In this document: positions 8,640 through 17,379 of the stretch, one piece after another
Layout: every line of letters begins with the position of its first letter
How positions within the stretch are numbered: position 1 is the first letter of the stretch
Source: Prevotella sp.
GTDB taxonomy: Bacteria > Bacteroidota > Bacteroidia > Bacteroidales > Bacteroidaceae
DNA length: 64,000 nucleotides
Direction of reading: 5' to 3'
Assembly (NCBI GenBank): GCA_017442825.1
Contig: JAFRYZ010000010.1
Span: 1-64,000 of the forward strand
Notes under the pieces: model-generated
Told to the model about the DNA's origin: nothing
The model's database searches: none
What the model saw: only the letters and a program-made list of their open reading frames with translations
Made by a program: the position numbers and the translations under genes

Positions 8640-8917
8640 TATTTTCCTTGAAAGTTGTAGCCAATTTGTAGCCAAAATTTGAGATTTGGTGAAATTTTAA
8701 CTTTTGAAAGCTTTTTGATATGTTGTTGTAACTTATTGATAATAAGTTTCTTGCGATTTCCGAATATTTCTAATAATTTCATCTTCTTAAATCCAAACCC
8801 ATCCTGAAGCGCAAAACCCAACCGAAAGGCTGGTTTTTTTGTTTATATATGATTTCGGGACTTGGGTTTTTAAGAAAATTTCTTCTTGCCGAATCATTGT
8901 ATATCTGTTTTCAAAAT
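8640..8917. other. Presumed right junction of the island, AT-rich spacer
   Basis: This spacer of about 280 bp has no gene. It lies between the integrase promoter and the first chromosomal gene. It contains a short direct repeat (TTGTAGCCAA twice at about 8655-8675), an AT-rich stretch, and a hairpin with a T-run at 8818-8840. The attachment site should fall here, but without the left end of the element the core cannot be defined. Confidence 0.35.
8818..8840 (+). terminator. Possible rho-independent terminator
   Basis: CCAACC-gaaa-GGCTGG forms a short stem with one mismatch and a tetraloop, followed by seven Ts. No plus-strand gene is visible upstream, so it may belong to a transcript disrupted or displaced by island insertion. 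Read on the minus strand the stem is perfect with one G-U pair but the T-run is weak. Confidence 0.4.
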
Positions 8918-9328
8918 TTAATTCTTTACCAAGAGGTCGTAGCGTATTTTGTCATCTATCATGGAACGACCTTCTGTATTGCTTCTCTGTGTTTTTTTCC
9001 GAGAATGAGCTCTAACGGGTTTACTCCTCGGTGCCGATGGCGGAACTACCACCGGCGTACTGGGAGCCGCTACAGTATCCCTATCTATAATACCCTCCGA
9101 CACATAAACAGTATCAACTATGGCTGTCAAGGGCTCTATCTTCTCTGATTGGCTGTTTGTCCACACGCCGAGGAAGAATCCTACGGCGGCTGCAGCAGGT
9201 ATAGTGACTAGCCATGAGGGAAGACTGAAATGGCGACGACGCTTCCAAGGACGGACATGCAACTGCTGGTTTTCCTCGTCGCGCAGTTGGCGAGTCATAC
9301 GAATGATGTCTTGATTATTGATTTCCAT
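8918..9328 (-). CDS. Single-pass membrane protein, putative anti-sigma factor
   Basis: A 136-residue protein with a cytoplasmic, basic N-terminus (residues 1-35, MEINNQDIIRMTRQLRDEE), one membrane helix (about 38-57, WLVTIPAAAAVGFFLGVW) and a Pro/Ser-rich periplasmic tail. It overlaps the ECF sigma gene by 14 nt. This topology and coupling are typical of an anti-sigma factor that tethers its sigma partner to the membrane. It lacks the His/Cys zinc motif of ZAS anti-sigmas, and the periplasmic tail shows no known sensor domain. Confidence 0.6.
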   Translation of the reverse strand: MEINNQDIIRMTRQLRDEENQQLHVRPWKRRRHFSLPSWLVTIPAAAAVGFFLGVWTNSQSEKIEPLTAIVDTVYVSEGIIDRDTVAAPSTPVVVPPSAPRSKPVRAHSRKKTQRSNTEGRSMIDDKIRYDLLVKN

Positions 9329-9878
9329 ATCTTTTCAGTTGTTTTTTAATGATATTCATCGTCTTATGCAGGCGCGACTTGACGGTGCCTTCTGGCAGAG
9401 AAACGATTTGAGCAATCTGTGGTATGGTAAGCTCTTCCTCATAATGCAGAGAGAAAAGCATGGCATAGGGCTCAGGCAGTTGCTGCAGTATGCTTCGCAG
9501 GGAATCGCGCAAAATGGCAGCATCCACGTTCACTTCTACACCTGCCTCTTCGGTTACTTCTTCCACCTCGTCATGAATAACTGTGAACTGATGGCGTAAA
9601 TGGTTTTTACAGAGGTTATAGGCGATGGTATAGAGCCATGCGCGAAAGTTATGCCCTTCACGGTAATTCTCACGAACAGCATAGAGACGCAGAAACGTGT
9701 CGTGCATGAAGTCGGCAGCAAGGTCACGGTCTTTCCCCAACCTTCTGACGAAGAACCCCTGCAACCGCCGGGCATGGCGGTTGTAGAGTTCTTCAAAGGC
9801 ACGATCATTGCCGCGTGCCGCCCTTTGCATCAACTGTTCGTCGGTATGAGCCGACATGGGTTTTAAAGGTTTCAACAT
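9315..9878 (-). CDS. ECF-type RNA polymerase sigma factor
   Basis: A 187-residue sigma-70 family member. Region 2 is clear (AFEELYNRHARRLQGFFVRR, AADFMHDTFLRLY, NFRAWLYTIAYNLCKNHLR). Region 4 has the HTH LTIPQIAQIVSLPEGTVKSR. The length fits ECF sigmas. Met1 at 9878 and Met8 at 9857 are both possible starts. It lies 13 bp downstream of the 385-aa secreted-protein gene and overlaps the anti-sigma-like gene, so all three are probably one transcript. The regulon is unknown. Confidence 0.9.
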   Translation of the reverse strand: MLKPLKPMSAHTDEQLMQRAARGNDRAFEELYNRHARRLQGFFVRRLGKDRDLAADFMHDTFLRLYAVRENYREGHNFRAWLYTIAYNLCKNHLRHQFTVIHDEVEEVTEEAGVEVNVDAAILRDSLRSILQQLPEPYAMLFSLHYEEELTIPQIAQIVSLPEGTVKSRLHKTMNIIKKQLKRYGNQ

Positions 9879-9891
9879 GTGTCCGCTCCTC

Positions 9892-11049
9892 TCAACTTGT
9901 TGCCAACACGTTTAAGATCGTTTGCTTGTGTTCCTCACTAAGTGATGTATTGGTCACACCGCACACCAGAAGTCGCATCAGCCATTCGTAACGTTGCTTG
10001 TTGTGCTTGCGGTAGTAAGACAACAGGTCGGTCAGCACGATAGCATAATTTGCCGTCAGCCGCTGTCCGGTAATCCAATCGGGACGGAATGGTACAAGAA
10101 GATACTCCAACAAATAGTTTTCTTCTACATTGCGACGCTTTACCGCCAAGTTGTCGTAGGGCTTCTTGGAGTATTTCAGCAGCAGTCCTTCATTATACAA
10201 GTTCTTATCCCATGCTTCAATGCTTTTTCCAGCCATGGTAGTAGAGAAATACACTTTGCTGCCGAAATGGTCGATGATAGCTTGTATCAACGCCTGTTCA
10301 TTACTGTCATAGTCCTCACTGCTCTGCGGTTCCTTCAGTTCCGGCTGTTCTATCCCCAATTTCCGAAACAACCACTCACGGTACTCTTTCACTGCAAGAA
10401 ACGATAAACATACGACGGTCTTGTCCTTGTGCATTCCCATGCCCTCTTGGATGAGCCATTTGGGAATGATGGATACGTCACCATTGGAAATAACGATACC
10501 GCCTTCGTCCATACCTTGAAATTCGTTATAGTTGTATCGTAACAAATCTTCAGAATAGATGCCGCTGTTAAAGTATTTTTTAGCCATTTGCGACATACGC
10601 GTCTCGTCACCTTGCATAGCCAGATAACTCACCCAGTTATCATAGTCGAAAAACTGCAGTTCTTCGGGCAATCGTGCCAATGCTGCCTCAGCATACACTT
10701 TAGGATCGCCAAAACCTTTACCTGACGAAGACTCACGATAAGCACAGAAATTGAAGGTATAACTGTCAGGAATAGTTGCCTCCATCTCACGAACCACCTG
10801 ACGTGCAGTCGTATCTTCCTGATTATACCAAGACATATAGCGTGCAGCATTATAATAGTTCTGCCAAGCCACCTCATCCAAAGGATTCCTTCGCACAACG
10901 TCCTTCCATACATTTTTCTGTTCCACATACCACATGAAGTCCTTTTCCGTTACCATCGGACTTTCCACTTTCAGAGCTTTAGTTTGCGCCATAGTCCCCA
11001 GTGCGAAAAAAATTCCCACCAAGCCTACTACCATTCTTTTCTGTCGCAT
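9892..11049 (-). CDS. Secreted protein of unknown function upstream of ECF sigma
   Basis: A 385-residue protein with a clear Sec signal peptide (MRQKRMVVGLVGIFFALGTMAQ, cut after Ala-Gln near residue 22). The mature part is alpha-helical and aromatic, with short TPR-like stretches (NPLDEVAWQNYYNAARYMSWY; DPKVYAEAALARLPEELQFF). I do not recognise a family. Being the first gene of a unit with an ECF sigma and anti-sigma, it may be an envelope sensor or a target of that regulator; this is only contextual. Confidence 0.7.
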   Translation of the reverse strand: MRQKRMVVGLVGIFFALGTMAQTKALKVESPMVTEKDFMWYVEQKNVWKDVVRRNPLDEVAWQNYYNAARYMSWYNQEDTTARQVVREMEATIPDSYTFNFCAYRESSSGKGFGDPKVYAEAALARLPEELQFFDYDNWVSYLAMQGDETRMSQMAKKYFNSGIYSEDLLRYNYNEFQGMDEGGIVISNGDVSIIPKWLIQEGMGMHKDKTVVCLSFLAVKEYREWLFRKLGIEQPELKEPQSSEDYDSNEQALIQAIIDHFGSKVYFSTTMAGKSIEAWDKNLYNEGLLLKYSKKPYDNLAVKRRNVEENYLLEYLLVPFRPDWITGQRLTANYAIVLTDLLSYYRKHNKQRYEWLMRLLVCGVTNTSLSEEHKQTILNVLATS

Positions 11050-11216
11050 TTGTCCTAAGATTTAAAATGATTAAACGATTTCTGTTTCTTTGTTATTGCG
11101 CAATTCATATTGGCATACACAGAAAAACAAAAATCGTTCATTTTTTCTTCTTCATCAAGGGCAAAAGAAAAGACACCAAAAGTCCTTTTCTTCTTCACCG
11201 ACAAAGTATAGAAGAT

Positions 11217-11780
11217 TTATAACAAGAGTTGACGAGCAAACTCCCAGATGACAATGCCGGCAGTAACGCTAACGTTCATCGAATGTTTTGTACCAAACTG
11301 GGGAATCTCAAGACAATCGTCACACAAATCGACAACGTCTTGATGGACACCCTTCACCTCATTGCCCAGAACGACGGCGAAAGAGTGGAGGGATGAGAGC
11401 CGAGAGTCGAGAGTGGAGAGAGGTGGAAGGGGAGCCTTTGTACTTCCTTCTACCTGCTCTACGGCATAGACATAATAACCATTGCGCTGAAGTTCTTCAA
11501 CAGCCTCTACTGCGGTGTTGAAATAGTGCCAACTGACGCTGTCTTCTGCTCCTAATGCCGTTTTGTGAATCTCATGGTGGGGTGGCTTAGCAGTAATGCC
11601 ACAAAGATAAACGGCTTCCACACGGAAAGCATCACAAGTACGAAACACCGAACCTATATTATACAACGAGCGCACATCGTCAAGAACAACGATGAGCGGC
11701 AACTTTTCTGCTGCCTTAAACTCGTCAACCGACAAGCGGTTCATCTCTATGGTACGCAGTTTTCGCACGTTACACGACAA
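11217..11780 (-). CDS. SpoU/TrmH-family RNA 2-O-methyltransferase with repeat-encoded loop
   Basis: A 187-residue SPOUT methyltransferase. Motif 1 is LDDVRSLYNIGSVFRTCDAF, motif 2 FAVVLGNEVKGV and motif 3 IPQFGTKHSMNVSVTAGIVIWEF, which form the knotted SAM site. Between motifs 1 and 2, residues about 109-131 (GSTKAPLPPLSTLDSRLSS) form a Ser/Leu-rich loop absent from typical relatives. It is encoded by the same CTCTC-rich words that form intergenic repeats elsewhere in this window. ATG at 11780 is taken as start; the GTG at 11768 would give MRKLRTIEMNRL, closer to relatives. It is the last gene of the trhP-like, sufE, trmH-like operon. The substrate (tRNA or rRNA) is not determinable. Confidence 0.88.
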   Translation of the reverse strand: MSCNVRKLRTIEMNRLSVDEFKAAEKLPLIVVLDDVRSLYNIGSVFRTCDAFRVEAVYLCGITAKPPHHEIHKTALGAEDSVSWHYFNTAVEAVEELQRNGYYVYAVEQVEGSTKAPLPPLSTLDSRLSSLHSFAVVLGNEVKGVHQDVVDLCDDCLEIPQFGTKHSMNVSVTAGIVIWEFARQLLL

Positions 11781-11834
11781 TTGAAAGGGTTATACTATTC
11801 TTGATGATGAAGGTTAGACATTCCCTCATTGACA

Positions 11835-12257
11835 CTATTTGCGCAGGGAATAAGCTAAGGCGTAGGCGCGAATCTGCTTCACCATCGCCAGCAGTCCGTT
11901 GGAGCGTGTCGGTGAAAGGTGGTCTTTCAGTCCGATGCGGTCGATAAAATAAAGGTCGCTATCCAAGATTTCATGTGGTGCATGATGGCTGAGCACCCGA
12001 ATGAGCAAAGCGATGATACCTTTCACGATAAGAGCATCGCTCTCAGCCTTGAAAACCAATTCACCATTGACATAGTCACATTGAATCCATACACGACTCT
12101 GACAGCCGTCTATCAGATTCTGTTCTGTCTTATACTGCTCCTCCAACGGCTCCAGGTCGTTGCCTAAGTCGATAAGCATCTGGTATTTGTCCATCCAATC
12201 ATCGAAGCCTTCAAACTCCTCGATGACCTCGTCTTGTATTTCGTTAATGGTCTGCAT
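11835..12257 (-). CDS. sufE: SufE-family cysteine-desulfurase partner
   Basis: A 140-residue SufE protein. The acceptor cysteine is in LIDGCQSRVWI (about residue 51). The family's GLKDHLSPTRSNGL block follows near 110, and the length matches SufE. It accepts sulfane sulfur from SufS and passes it to the Suf scaffold for Fe-S cluster assembly in the cytoplasm. It sits between the U32 gene (60 bp upstream) and the methyltransferase (54 bp downstream) on one strand. The U32 tRNA hydroxylases are themselves linked to Fe-S supply, a sensible pairing. Confidence 0.92.
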   Translation of the reverse strand: MQTINEIQDEVIEEFEGFDDWMDKYQMLIDLGNDLEPLEEQYKTEQNLIDGCQSRVWIQCDYVNGELVFKAESDALIVKGIIALLIRVLSHHAPHEILDSDLYFIDRIGLKDHLSPTRSNGLLAMVKQIRAYALAYSLRK

Positions 12258-12273
12258 CTTCTTTTTATTATTT

Positions 12274-12320
12274 TAGGGTCGTTAAGGTCCTTAGAGTCCT
12301 TAAGGTCGTTAGGGACTTTA
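12274..12320. repeat. GGTCGTTAAGGTCCTTA-type word repeats between trhP-like gene and sufE
   Basis: The short spacer is built from repeated words: GTCGTTA, AAGGTC, CCTTA, AGAGTCC, then GGTCGTTA again. It ends in the 3-prime codons of the U32 gene. It is one of several low-complexity spacer repeats in this window and could form a weak hairpin. Confidence 0.6.
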
Positions 12321-13613
12321 AGATTCTTCTGACACCTTTATTAACTTAAAGAGTTTATCGTTGGGACGTACCTTTTCTGGCACAGGAATGGAAACACGCT
12401 GATGTTGGGGAGCAATGGTCACCGGACTACCGTTATCATCATGAATCTCCTCGGCCGTAAGCCACAAAACCCCGGTAGTAGGACCGGTAATGAGCAGACG
12501 CTCGCCAAGAGCGAACTCCGATGCTTCCACTGCCACTTCTGCCACACCGAGCTTAGAGAAGTATTTTACCACCTTCCCAATGAGTTGTTTCTTCTCCGTC
12601 GCATTCGAACCATAGTTCTTGTTCCATTCTCCTAAACGCTGTCCTTGATAGTATCCATCCCAGAAGCCTCGGTTGAAGACCGTTGCCAATCGCTGATCCC
12701 ACTCGTCTTTCTTTTCCTCGGAGAAAGCCTTATCGGAGGAAATGGCATGGTCAGAACACTCAGAAGCATCCTGCAACACGGCTGCGATGGCCTCTTTATA
12801 GACCTTCACGACCGTATAGACATATTCCGGTCCGCGAGCCCGTCCTTCTATTTTAAAGACACGAACACCAGCTTTCATCATTTTGTCTATGAAACGAACG
12901 GTTTTCAAGTCTTTCGGACTCATCAAGTATTTGTTATCTACTTCTATCTGATTACCCGTTTCGGAATCGGTAAGGATATAAGACCGGCGGCAAATCTGGA
13001 TGCATTCACCTCGGTTGGCAGAACGTCCGCTGTCGGCAAGACTCATATAGCATTTACCCGATACCGCCATGCACAACGCACCGTGACAGAACATCTCAAT
13101 CCGAATCAGTTCTCCCTTCGGACCTGTAATCTGTTGTTCTTGTATCTGCCGATAGATTTCTGCCACTTGTTCCAACTGCAGTTCGCGAGCCAAGACTACG
13201 ACATCAGCAAACTGCGCATAAAACTTCAAAGCCTCAATGTTCGAGATGTTCAACTGTGTTGACAGGTGCACTTCCATATCCTTTTGCCGACAATACGCCA
13301 TCACAGCCACATCACTGGCGATGACAGCCGTGATGCCGGCAATCTTGGCCGCATCAATGATGTCGCGCATCGTCTGCAGATCCTCTCCATAGATAATGGT
13401 GTTCACCGTCAGATAAGTCTTGATGTCGTGTTCGTTGCACGTCATCGCAATCTCGTGCAGATCGTCTATAGTGAAATGATTGGCTGAGTGTGACCGCATA
13501 TTCAACTTTCCAATACCAAAATAGACCGAATCTGCTCCCGCCTTAATAGCTGCAGCCAACGACTCGCGCGATCCAACGGGTGCCATCACCTCAAAATCCT
13601 TGATGCTATTCAT
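12318..13613 (-). CDS. Peptidase U32 family protein, TrhP/YegQ-like tRNA hydroxylation factor
   Basis: A 431-residue U32 protein. It begins FEVMAPVGSRESLAAAIKAG with the TIM-barrel-like start of the family. The U32 signature is EMFCHGALCMAVSGKCYMS near 170, followed by the Cys-rich NRGECIQICRRSY block that can hold an Fe-S cluster. The C-terminal barrel domain (LGERLLITGPTTGVL) completes the full-length form. By family these act in prephenate-dependent tRNA uridine 5-hydroxylation (TrhP/YegQ) rather than as peptidases. A -7 box lies 5 nt before the ATG, so the mRNA is likely leaderless. sufE and a TrmH-like gene follow, suggesting a tRNA-modification and Fe-S operon. Confidence 0.88.
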   Translation of the reverse strand: MNSIKDFEVMAPVGSRESLAAAIKAGADSVYFGIGKLNMRSHSANHFTIDDLHEIAMTCNEHDIKTYLTVNTIIYGEDLQTMRDIIDAAKIAGITAVIASDVAVMAYCRQKDMEVHLSTQLNISNIEALKFYAQFADVVVLARELQLEQVAEIYRQIQEQQITGPKGELIRIEMFCHGALCMAVSGKCYMSLADSGRSANRGECIQICRRSYILTDSETGNQIEVDNKYLMSPKDLKTVRFIDKMMKAGVRVFKIEGRARGPEYVYTVVKVYKEAIAAVLQDASECSDHAISSDKAFSEEKKDEWDQRLATVFNRGFWDGYYQGQRLGEWNKNYGSNATEKKQLIGKVVKYFSKLGVAEVAVEASEFALGERLLITGPTTGVLWLTAEEIHDDNGSPVTIAPQHQRVSIPVPEKVRPNDKLFKLIKVSEES

Positions 13614-13618
13614 GGGTG

Positions 13619-13626
13619 CAAAGGTA
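13619..13626 (-). promoter_or_regulatory. -7 box (TACCTTTG) giving a leaderless trhP-like mRNA
   Basis: The minus strand reads TACCTTTG, then five bases (CACCC), then the ATG at 13613. Transcription should start at or next to the A of ATG. The -33 position falls in the GTTGAGA repeat and lacks TTTG. Confidence 0.55.
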
Positions 13627-13632
13627 ATTAAA

Positions 13633-13664
<32 letters not shown>

Positions 13665-13790
13665 TTTTTATTAAAAGTTGAGAGATGAGAGTTCTTCGGT
13701 TACTTTGCAAGCGAAGCGACCAAGGTAGGGCGAGTGGTCAGAAGAAGATAACAGCAGCATTCGCTCATTTTCTTAAAAAAAGCAAAGATA

Positions 13791-13822
13791 TTTGGCTATA
13801 CAAGGGGGTTATATTAACTTTG
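13791..13822 (+). promoter_or_regulatory. Strong promoter (TTTG-N20-TAACTTTG) of a candidate small RNA
   Basis: TTTG at 13791-13794 and TAACTTTG at 13815-13822 with exactly 20 bp between them is a complete Bacteroidota promoter. No gene follows on the plus strand before the terminator at 13913-13953. Confidence 0.65.
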
Positions 13823-13828
13823 TGGCGT

Positions 13829-13953
13829 AAATTGGATAGAATGTATTTTTTATACATAAAGACATAATATCATCTAGTATAACTTCAATTCATGGTATTA
13901 GTTTTTAAGGTTGGGGGTGCAAAGTCGTGAGACCAAGCACCCCCTCTTTTTTT
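13829..13953 (+). ncRNA. Candidate small RNA of about 125 nt
   Basis: A transcript from the promoter at 13791-13822 to the terminator at 13913-13953 would be about 125 nt. The longest start-to-stop frames inside are 8 and 12 codons, so it is probably non-coding. Visible structure: hairpin ATGTAT/ATACAT at 13841-13857, a 9-bp stem (13865-13873 with 13892-13900, including G-U pairs) enclosing a large loop, then the terminator stem. It points towards the 3-prime end of carB on the opposite strand. I do not recognise it as 6S, tmRNA or RNase P RNA. Start and existence are inferred from the promoter and terminator alone. Confidence 0.5.
13913..13953 (+). terminator. Rho-independent terminator
   Basis: GGGGGTGC (13913-13920) pairs with GCACCCCC (13937-13944) around a 16-nt loop, followed by a TCTTTTTTT tract. 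The T-run exists only in the plus direction, so it terminates a plus-strand RNA, not carB. Confidence 0.8.
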
Positions 13954-13984
13954 CATTATTAATTGTGAATTGAACTCCGTTCAA

Positions 13985-16900
13985 TCACTTATCATACTCC
14001 TGCCAGCTCTTGATAGGGATATCCTTTTCGCTCATCGTGCAGAAAGCTTCAATGAAGACTTTGGCGAGTCGTACGTTTGTCATCAACGGGATATTATGGT
14101 CGATGGCGGCACGACGGATGCGGTATCCGTTGGTGAGTTCACGCTTAGAGTGGTTCTTCGGCACGTTGACGATGAGGTCTATCTTGTGGTTGGCTATAAG
14201 GTCCATGACGGGCACACGCTGTTGTCCGTAGTCGCGCTCCTCAGCCAGCTTCGTCAGGTATTCCAGTTCGCCGCCCTTGAAGAGACTCTCCTCGTCAGGC
14301 CACTTCACGGGAGTGACGTTGATGCCGTTGTCGCTGAGAAAACGAGCCGTTCCCTCTGTAGCATAGACCGTATACCCCGCCTTGTCGAGCATGCGTGCTG
14401 CATCCAGCATGTCGACCTTGCCTTTGGCAGGTCCGCTGCTGATGAGTATGCCTGTGGGGTTGTCGGCAGTAGGTTGCTTTGGCAGGCGGTAGCCTGTAGC
14501 GATGAGGGCATTGAGCAGTGCCTCGTTGAAGTCGTCACCCAGACAGCCCACCTCACCAGTACTGCTCATATCCACTCCGAGTACGGGGTCAGCATTCTGC
14601 AGACGAGCAAAGGAGAACTGCGAAGCCTTGACACCAATGCGGTCGATGTCGAACTCCGACTTGTCAGCCAACTCATAAGGTGCACCGAGCATAATCTTCG
14701 TAGCCGTCTCGATGAAATTGCGCTTCAGAATCTTGCTGACGAACGGGAAGGAGCGGCTCGCACGGAGGTTACACTCTATCACCTTCAGCGTACGGTCCTT
14801 GGCGAGGAACTGTATGTTGAACGGTCCGGAGATGTTCAGTTCCTTGGCAATGCGGCGCGCCACCTTCTTGATACGGCGGATGGTGTCATAATAGATATGG
14901 AGTGCGGGGAAGCACATCGTAGCGTCGCCAGAGTGCACACCAGCATACTCAATATGTTCAGAGATGGCGTATTCCACGACCTCACCCTTGTCGGCAACAC
15001 CGTCGAATTCTATTTCTTTCGTTTCAGTCATGAACTTCGACACCACGACGGGGAAGTCTTTCGACACCTCTGTGGCCATCTGCAGGAAGCGTTCCAGTTC
15101 CTCATTGTCGTAGCATACATTCATGGCAGCACCAGAGAGCACATAAGACGGACGCACGAGGACAGGGAAGTCCACCTCGCCGACAAACTCCTTGATGTCG
15201 TCAAGACTGGTCAGAGCTCGCCAAGCCGGTTGGTCTATACCCAGTTTGTCGAGCATGGCAGAGAACTTGTCGCGGTTCTCGGCACGGTCGATGTCAACAG
15301 GACTCGTTCCGAGCACGGGAACACCCTGACGATACAGTTTCATAGCAAGGTTGTTCGGTATCTGTCCGCCCACGCTGACGATGACGCCGCTGGGTTGTTC
15401 AAGGTCGATGACATCGAGCACACGCTCCATGGTCAGCTCGTCGAAATAGAGATGGTCACACATGTCATAGTCAGTGCTGACCGTCTCCGGGTTGTAGTTG
15501 ATCATGATGGACTTATATCCCAATTTGCGTGCCGTCTGAATGGCATTCACCGAACACCAATCGAACTCCACGCTGGAGCCGATGCGGTAGGCACCCGATC
15601 CGAGCACTACCACCGACTTGTCGTTGTGGTAGTATTCAATGTCATGGGCAGCCTTATAGGGCTTGCCGTTTGGCTGTGCAAATGCCGGCGTGTGCGTGTA
15701 GGTGAAATACAAGTAGTTGGCCAGTTCCGGATGTTCGCTGGCAACCGTCTCGATGCGCTTCACGCTGGGCAGAATACCATTTTCCTTACGGTATCGGCGC
15801 ACTTCGAGGTTTGCCTTCTCCATGTTGGTAGAAGGTTTCAGCACGAAGCGTGCAATCTGGAAGTCGGAGAAACCAGCCTGCTTCACCTCCAGGAGCATTT
15901 CCGGAGTCAGTTCCTCCAGACTGTTCAGCGCCTCCAGCTGGTGCTTCAGATCAACAATGTGCTTCAGTCTGACGAGGAACCACTTGTCAATCTTCGTCAG
16001 TTCTTCGATGCGGTCGATGCTGATGCCGTCTTCCAGCGCCTGAGCAATAGCAAAGACGCGAAGGTCTGTAGGATGGGAAAGTTCATATTCCACATCGTCA
16101 AAGCGTGTATGGTCATTGCCGACGAATCCGTGCATACCCTGCCCTATCATGCGCAGACCTTTCTGCACCATCTCCTCAAAGGAACGTCCGATAGACATGA
16201 TTTCGCCGACAGACTTCATCGAAGAGCCAATCTCGCGGCTCACACCGGCAAACTTCGTCAGGTCCCAGCGCGGAATCTTACAAATCATATAGTCCAACTG
16301 CGGAGCGACGTATGCCGATGCTGGAGTCCCCATCTCGCCAATCTGGTCGAGGGTGTAGCCTAAGGCAATCTTCGCCGCCACGAAAGCGAGCGGATAACCC
16401 GTAGCCTTCGACGCCAAAGCACTGGAGCGCGACAGGCGGGCATTGATTTCAATGATACGATAGTCGTTGGTCGCGGCGTTGAACGCAAACTGAATATTGC
16501 ACTCACCGACGATGCCGAGATGGCGCACACACTTGATGGTGATTTCCTGCAACATCTTCACCTGCTCGTCGGTGAGTGAGCAAGTCGGTGCCACCACGAT
16601 ACTCTCACCCGTATGGATGCCCAGCGGGTCAAAGTTTTCCATCGATGCCACGGTGAAACAATGGTCGTTGGCATCGCGGATACATTCAAACTCTATCTCC
16701 TTCCAACCCTTCAGCGACTCTTCAACCAGAATCTGCGGAGCAAAAGTGAAGGCACTCTCAGCCAGTTCCTTGAACTTCTTCTCGTCGGGACAGATACCAC
16801 TGCCCAGTCCGCCGAGGGCATAAGCCGAACGAATCATGATGGGGAAGCCGATGCGGCGGGCTGCATTCAACGCAGCCTTCATGTCTTCCACTGCCTCAGA

Positions 16901-17332
16901 GACAGGCGTCTTCAGTCCCACCTCGTCGAGTTTCTTGACAAACAGGTCACGGTCTTCCGTGTCCATAATAGCTTCAACACTCGTTCCCAGCACCTGCACA
17001 CCATATTCCTTCAGTGTGCCGTTGCGCCACAACTCCGTACCGCAGTTCAGCGCTGTCTGTCCACCGAAAGCCAGCAAGATGCCGTCAGGGCGTTCCTTCT
17101 TGATGATTTCTGTAACAAAATGAGGCGTTACCGGCTGGAAATACACCTTGTCAGCAATGCCTTCACTGGTCTGAATTGTAGCGATGTTGGGATTGATAAG
17201 TACTGAGGAGATTCCCTCTTCGCGCAAGGCTTTCAATGCCTGCGAACCAGAATAGTCAAATTCTCCTGCCTGTCCTATTTTCAAAGCGCCCGAACCGAGC
17301 ACCAGAACTTTCTTGAGGTTGAACTTGTTCAT
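13985..17332 (-). CDS. carB: Carbamoyl-phosphate synthase large subunit
   Basis: A 1115-residue CarB. It makes carbamoyl phosphate from bicarbonate, ATP and glutamine-derived ammonia for pyrimidine and arginine synthesis. The start MNKFNLKKVLVLGSGALKIG at 17332 is chosen because the two tandem ATP-grasp halves follow directly. The first half carries GQAGEFDYSGSQA and the second (about 560 on) VVLGSGAYRIGSSVEFDWCS. The C-terminal MGS-like allosteric domain begins near 960 (GILISSGPAKGKVDML). Full length, no defects. carA is not next to it. A consensus promoter sits 48 bp upstream, giving a leader of about 43 nt. Confidence 0.97.
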   Translation of the reverse strand: MNKFNLKKVLVLGSGALKIGQAGEFDYSGSQALKALREEGISSVLINPNIATIQTSEGIADKVYFQPVTPHFVTEIIKKERPDGILLAFGGQTALNCGTELWRNGTLKEYGVQVLGTSVEAIMDTEDRDLFVKKLDEVGLKTPVSEAVEDMKAALNAARRIGFPIMIRSAYALGGLGSGICPDEKKFKELAESAFTFAPQILVEESLKGWKEIEFECIRDANDHCFTVASMENFDPLGIHTGESIVVAPTCSLTDEQVKMLQEITIKCVRHLGIVGECNIQFAFNAATNDYRIIEINARLSRSSALASKATGYPLAFVAAKIALGYTLDQIGEMGTPASAYVAPQLDYMICKIPRWDLTKFAGVSREIGSSMKSVGEIMSIGRSFEEMVQKGLRMIGQGMHGFVGNDHTRFDDVEYELSHPTDLRVFAIAQALEDGISIDRIEELTKIDKWFLVRLKHIVDLKHQLEALNSLEELTPEMLLEVKQAGFSDFQIARFVLKPSTNMEKANLEVRRYRKENGILPSVKRIETVASEHPELANYLYFTYTHTPAFAQPNGKPYKAAHDIEYYHNDKSVVVLGSGAYRIGSSVEFDWCSVNAIQTARKLGYKSIMINYNPETVSTDYDMCDHLYFDELTMERVLDVIDLEQPSGVIVSVGGQIPNNLAMKLYRQGVPVLGTSPVDIDRAENRDKFSAMLDKLGIDQPAWRALTSLDDIKEFVGEVDFPVLVRPSYVLSGAAMNVCYDNEELERFLQMATEVSKDFPVVVSKFMTETKEIEFDGVADKGEVVEYAISEHIEYAGVHSGDATMCFPALHIYYDTIRRIKKVARRIAKELNISGPFNIQFLAKDRTLKVIECNLRASRSFPFVSKILKRNFIETATKIMLGAPYELADKSEFDIDRIGVKASQFSFARLQNADPVLGVDMSSTGEVGCLGDDFNEALLNALIATGYRLPKQPTADNPTGILISSGPAKGKVDMLDAARMLDKAGYTVYATEGTARFLSDNGINVTPVKWPDEESLFKGGELEYLTKLAEERDYGQQRVPVMDLIANHKIDLIVNVPKNHSKRELTNGYRIRRAAIDHNIPLMTNVRLAKVFIEAFCTMSEKDIPIKSWQEYDK

Positions 17333-17379
17333 TTTTGTATTTAATAATATGATTTGCGTTGTTGAATGAATAACGCCTG

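Noticed and set aside
8588..8821. 77-codon frame upstream of the integrase
   Set aside because: AT-rich, overlaps the integrase promoter and start, no domain.
13970..16363. 797-codon open frame on the plus strand opposite carB
   Set aside because: It is the antisense shadow of carB. Its residues follow the complement of conserved carB codons and it has no promoter or family match.
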